From positions 1-7,254 of the forward strand of contig CAKARF010000044.1 of assembly GCA_916720465.1 (NCBI GenBank): 7,254 nt of DNA, in the 5' to 3' direction. Both the position numbers and the translations under genes were made by a program. Below the pieces are notes generated by a model. That model was given only the letters and a program-made list of their open reading frames with translations, was not told where the DNA came from and ran no database searches. The DNA is from an uncultured Atopobium sp. GTDB lineage: Bacteria; Actinomycetota; Coriobacteriia; Coriobacteriales; Atopobiaceae. Below, one piece after another: positions 4,965 through 7,254 of the stretch. Every line of letters begins with the position of its first letter. Positions within the stretch are counted from its first letter, which is position 1.

Positions 4965-6354
4965 ATTTGCGTTTGAGCACCGCCATAAAGTGGGCGTCGC
5001 AATCGGCGGAAGCAAAAGCCGTCTGCAAAAATCCCTCTGGTGTAATGCACGTATCGAGAAACTCTTGCGCTTCTGGTGTTAAACGTGCACGTGCGGGACA
5101 CTCAAAAAGGCTTTGCACCTCAAACTGAGAGCCTTCTGGACTTGCAAGAAAATCATCTACAACCTGTTGATTTTCTGAATTTGAGAGTGAGCACGTTGCA
5201 TAGACTAAAAAGCCGCCCACCTCTACACGAGTGCTACAACTTTGCAAGAGTTTGGTCTGTAAGACAGTAAGCTCTCCTCCGTCATAGAGACTTTCTGCAG
5301 ACAGGTTCCATGCAATCTCTGGGTGACGACGAAGCGTACCCAAACCAGAACAGGGAGCATCAATAAACACCACGTCAAAGCTCTGATTGAGCTCCTCTGG
5401 AACCTCTGGTGATGCAAACTGTGTGGCATCAAACATGAGTGATGTAACCTGATCTGAAAGTCCGGCGGTCTTCAATCTTCTTTTTGAAACGTGGGACTTT
5501 CCTTTTACAAGCTCAACAGCGGTGATGTGAGCGTTCTCTTTATCGAGCACCTCAAATGCGTGAGAGAGCAACAGAGATTTGGTTCCTCTACCCTGTCCAA
5601 CCTCAAGCATTTCTTGGTCTACATAAGATGCCGCGAGAAGTGCCACAAGCTGAGATGCTAAATCTGCAGGAACTAGCTGAACTTTCTTCACATACGCATC
5701 AACGTTAAGTTGCGCGGGATTTTTTACCTCATGCACATCTGGAAGAACTGTTTGCTGTAACTCTAAAGAGCTCTTCTGCAATTGTTGCTCTGATACGTTT
5801 CTTTGTAGAACATACACAGGAGCAGGGTTCTTTAAATTAAGAATAAGCTTTTGAGCAGCAGATTCTCCAAGTGACTCAATAATCTCCAAGCAAATCCACT
5901 CAGGAATACCTGACGCCCACGAAAGCTCTGAAGGTGTTTTTGGGTTCTTTGCACGCGTCAGCTGAGTTTCTGTTTCAGAAATTTTTCTGAGCACCGCGTT
6001 TGCAAGGCCGGAAGATCGTTTTGAGATAGACTTTACCAGCTCAACACCTTGGCTGATGGCAGCATCGCGTCTTGTCTCTAAATATAAAACCTCAAATACA
6101 GCAATACGAAGAGCATCCTGTACCTTTGGTTCTAGGTGAATACCCGACTTAAGATGATTCTTTAGAGCCTCATCAAGCTTGCCTTTGGTAAGAGTCGCTC
6201 CCAGTGCAAGACGAGTAGCAAAAGCTTTATCTTGAACAGAAAGCTCCGAGAAGTCTTTTGACTCTCGTAGGTAATCGCGAATGCGTAAATTGTTGCGTCT
6301 GCACTCAAAAAATGCCTGATAAGCCACTCTTCGAGCGGGAGTAAGCGTAGCCAT
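4963..6354 (-). CDS. rsmB: 16S rRNA (cytosine-967-C5)-methyltransferase RsmB
   Basis: RsmB (Fmu/Sun) methylates a cytosine of 16S rRNA using S-adenosylmethionine. The 463-residue protein has a NusB-like helical RNA-binding domain (about 1-135, with RRDAAISQGVELVKSISKRS) and a Rossmann methyltransferase domain (about 235-463). Motif IV DAPCSG (332-337) with RRHPEIAW and motif VI YATCS (385-389) are intact, giving both cysteines of RNA m5C enzymes: C388 as expected nucleophile and C335 for product release. Motif I is unusual: EVGQGRGTK (251-259) where the family normally has a CAAPGGKT-like loop. The segment VLQRN (182-186) also departs from the usual LRVN. The ATG overlaps the fmt stop by one base (TAATG), and the ribosome binding site is weak, so translation is probably coupled to fmt. 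fmt-rsmB adjacency is widespread in bacteria and supports the call. Confidence 0.93.
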   Translation of the reverse strand: MATLTPARRVAYQAFFECRRNNLRIRDYLRESKDFSELSVQDKAFATRLALGATLTKGKLDEALKNHLKSGIHLEPKVQDALRIAVFEVLYLETRRDAAISQGVELVKSISKRSSGLANAVLRKISETETQLTRAKNPKTPSELSWASGIPEWICLEIIESLGESAAQKLILNLKNPAPVYVLQRNVSEQQLQKSSLELQQTVLPDVHEVKNPAQLNVDAYVKKVQLVPADLASQLVALLAASYVDQEMLEVGQGRGTKSLLLSHAFEVLDKENAHITAVELVKGKSHVSKRRLKTAGLSDQVTSLMFDATQFASPEVPEELNQSFDVVFIDAPCSGLGTLRRHPEIAWNLSAESLYDGGELTVLQTKLLQSCSTRVEVGGFLVYATCSLSNSENQQVVDDFLASPEGSQFEVQSLFECPARARLTPEAQEFLDTCITPEGFLQTAFASADCDAHFMAVLKRK

Positions 6355-7254
6355 TATTGCAGCTTCTGCCAGGTCATCTGAGACTTCTGAAGTCCTGCCG
6401 CAAATGATTTAGCATCCATAGAGCGTTTACCATCTGGGCGCACCTCAAGAAGCTCAAGGACACCTTCAGTACAGCCGAGGAACAATCTATGATCTTGAAC
6501 TGCAACCTGACCTTGGGCAACAGTAACTTCACTTGGTGCCAGTTGAGCGGACAAAGCGCGAAGAGATCTGCCTCCAACAGATACGCGAGCAGGAGCGGTA
6601 TCAGAAGAAGCCTGAACTCTCAAAGCGTTTACCTGAACGGAATCTTCTGGAGAAAGCTTCATTTCTTGTTTGGTAACTTTAGGAGCAAACGTTACTTCTC
6701 GCTCATCTTGTACCCGCCACTCAAGAGAACCTTCCTTAAGCTCAGAAAGAGCCTGTGACAGAGCATCAGCGCCTAGCTGTGCTAGAGCGTTAGTAAGCTG
6801 CTCAGTATTTTTAGAGCCAACCTCACACGATGCTTGCTTGCACCAATCTCCTGCATCAAGTTCATGAGCAATTTTCATAATAGAAACGCCAGCAACCGCA
6901 TCACCTGCGAGGATGGCGCGCTGAATTGGAGCAGCTCCTCGCCAGCGAGGCAGCAGTGATGCGTGAACGTTCAGAGCACCGTAAGGCGCAAGAGAGATTA
7001 CCTCATCTGGCAAAATGCAGCCAAAAGCAACTACACAGAGCGCTTCTGGTTGTGCTTCACGCATGGCAGAAATTACTTCTGGAGTCATGCGATTTGCCTC
7101 AAGAACAGGCAGACCAAGTTCTTGTGCGCATTCCTTTACAGGAGACGGCTCAAGCGTCTTACCACGACCACGAACGGCATCTGGCCTTGTAATAACCAGA
7201 GCTACCTGGTGATCATGGGCAAGTTTTTTGAGCGACGGAACAGCAAAGTCTGGA
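6354..7254 (-). CDS. fmt: Methionyl-tRNA formyltransferase (5' end beyond right edge)
   Basis: Fmt transfers a formyl group from 10-formyltetrahydrofolate to the methionine on initiator tRNA. The last 299 codons are present, and the visible part begins PDFAVPSLKKL, so only about 8-10 N-terminal residues (usually ending in GTP) are missing. Numbered from the first visible residue: TRPDAVRGRGK (22-32), the PVKE segment (38-41), the hallmark NVHASLLPRWRGAAPIQ (95-111) and ELDAGDW (131-137) in the catalytic N-terminal domain. N95, H97 and D133 are the catalytic triad, with the same spacing as in E. coli. The C-terminal tRNA-binding domain runs from about FAPKVTKQEM to GKRSMDAKSFAAGL. Full length of roughly 308 fits the family (E. 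coli about 315). The stop TAA shares its last base with the rsmB start. In Gram-positive chromosomes def and priA commonly lie upstream; they are not visible here. Confidence 0.97.
   Translation of the reverse strand, partial: PDFAVPSLKKLAHDHQVALVITRPDAVRGRGKTLEPSPVKECAQELGLPVLEANRMTPEVISAMREAQPEALCVVAFGCILPDEVISLAPYGALNVHASLLPRWRGAAPIQRAILAGDAVAGVSIMKIAHELDAGDWCKQASCEVGSKNTEQLTNALAQLGADALSQALSELKEGSLEWRVQDEREVTFAPKVTKQEMKLSPEDSVQVNALRVQASSDTAPARVSVGGRSLRALSAQLAPSEVTVAQGQVAVQDHRLFLGCTEGVLELLEVRPDGKRSMDAKSFAAGLQKSQMTWQKLQ

Overview
The window looks like ordinary chromosomal housekeeping DNA from a moderately low-GC Gram-positive-type bacterium. Protein style (short rpmB with two CxxC pairs, FmdB-type zinc ribbon, GTG start, mixed AT/GC codon use) and gene order together fit the Coriobacteriia (Atopobium/Lancefieldella/Olsenella-like). 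This placement is inferred from recognition only, with no rRNA in view. No mobile element, CRISPR array, tRNA, rRNA, phage gene or defence gene was seen.

Layout from left to right. (1) A minus-strand operon reads asp23-like -> fakA -> recG, with recG running off the left edge. Its probable promoter is near 2667-2695, and recG starts 3 nt after the fakA stop. (2) A roughly 295-bp AT-rich divergent intergenic region (2589-2883) carries that promoter, direct and inverted repeats, a strong rpmB promoter with a 14-bp perfect palindrome in its spacer, and a 7-bp hairpin in the rpmB leader. (3) rpmB (bL28) is on the plus strand and ends in a strong UUCG-loop terminator that also faces the next gene. 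(4) A minus-strand gene fuses a HAD-superfamily phosphatase to thiamine pyrophosphokinase. (5) A second short divergent region is followed by a small FmdB-type zinc-ribbon gene on the plus strand with one or two terminators. (6) A minus-strand pair, fmt -> rsmB, overlaps by one base; fmt lacks only its first few codons at the right edge.

The genes serve translation and its quality (fmt: initiator tRNA formylation; rsmB: 16S rRNA m5C methylation; rpmB: 50S subunit), cofactor supply (thiamine pyrophosphokinase), membrane lipid salvage (fakA with an Asp23-family partner) and replication repair (recG). Gene order and relative orientation, including the reversed rpmB, match the Bacillus subtilis stretch fmt-rsmB-...-thiN-rpmB-yloU-yloV-...-recG, with several intervening genes absent.

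Most worth a second look are the HAD-thiamine pyrophosphokinase fusion (possible ThMP -> thiamine -> ThDP coupling), the operator-like structure and leader hairpin in front of rpmB, and the atypical SAM-binding motif I of RsmB. Nothing in the window clearly amounts to an undescribed biological system.
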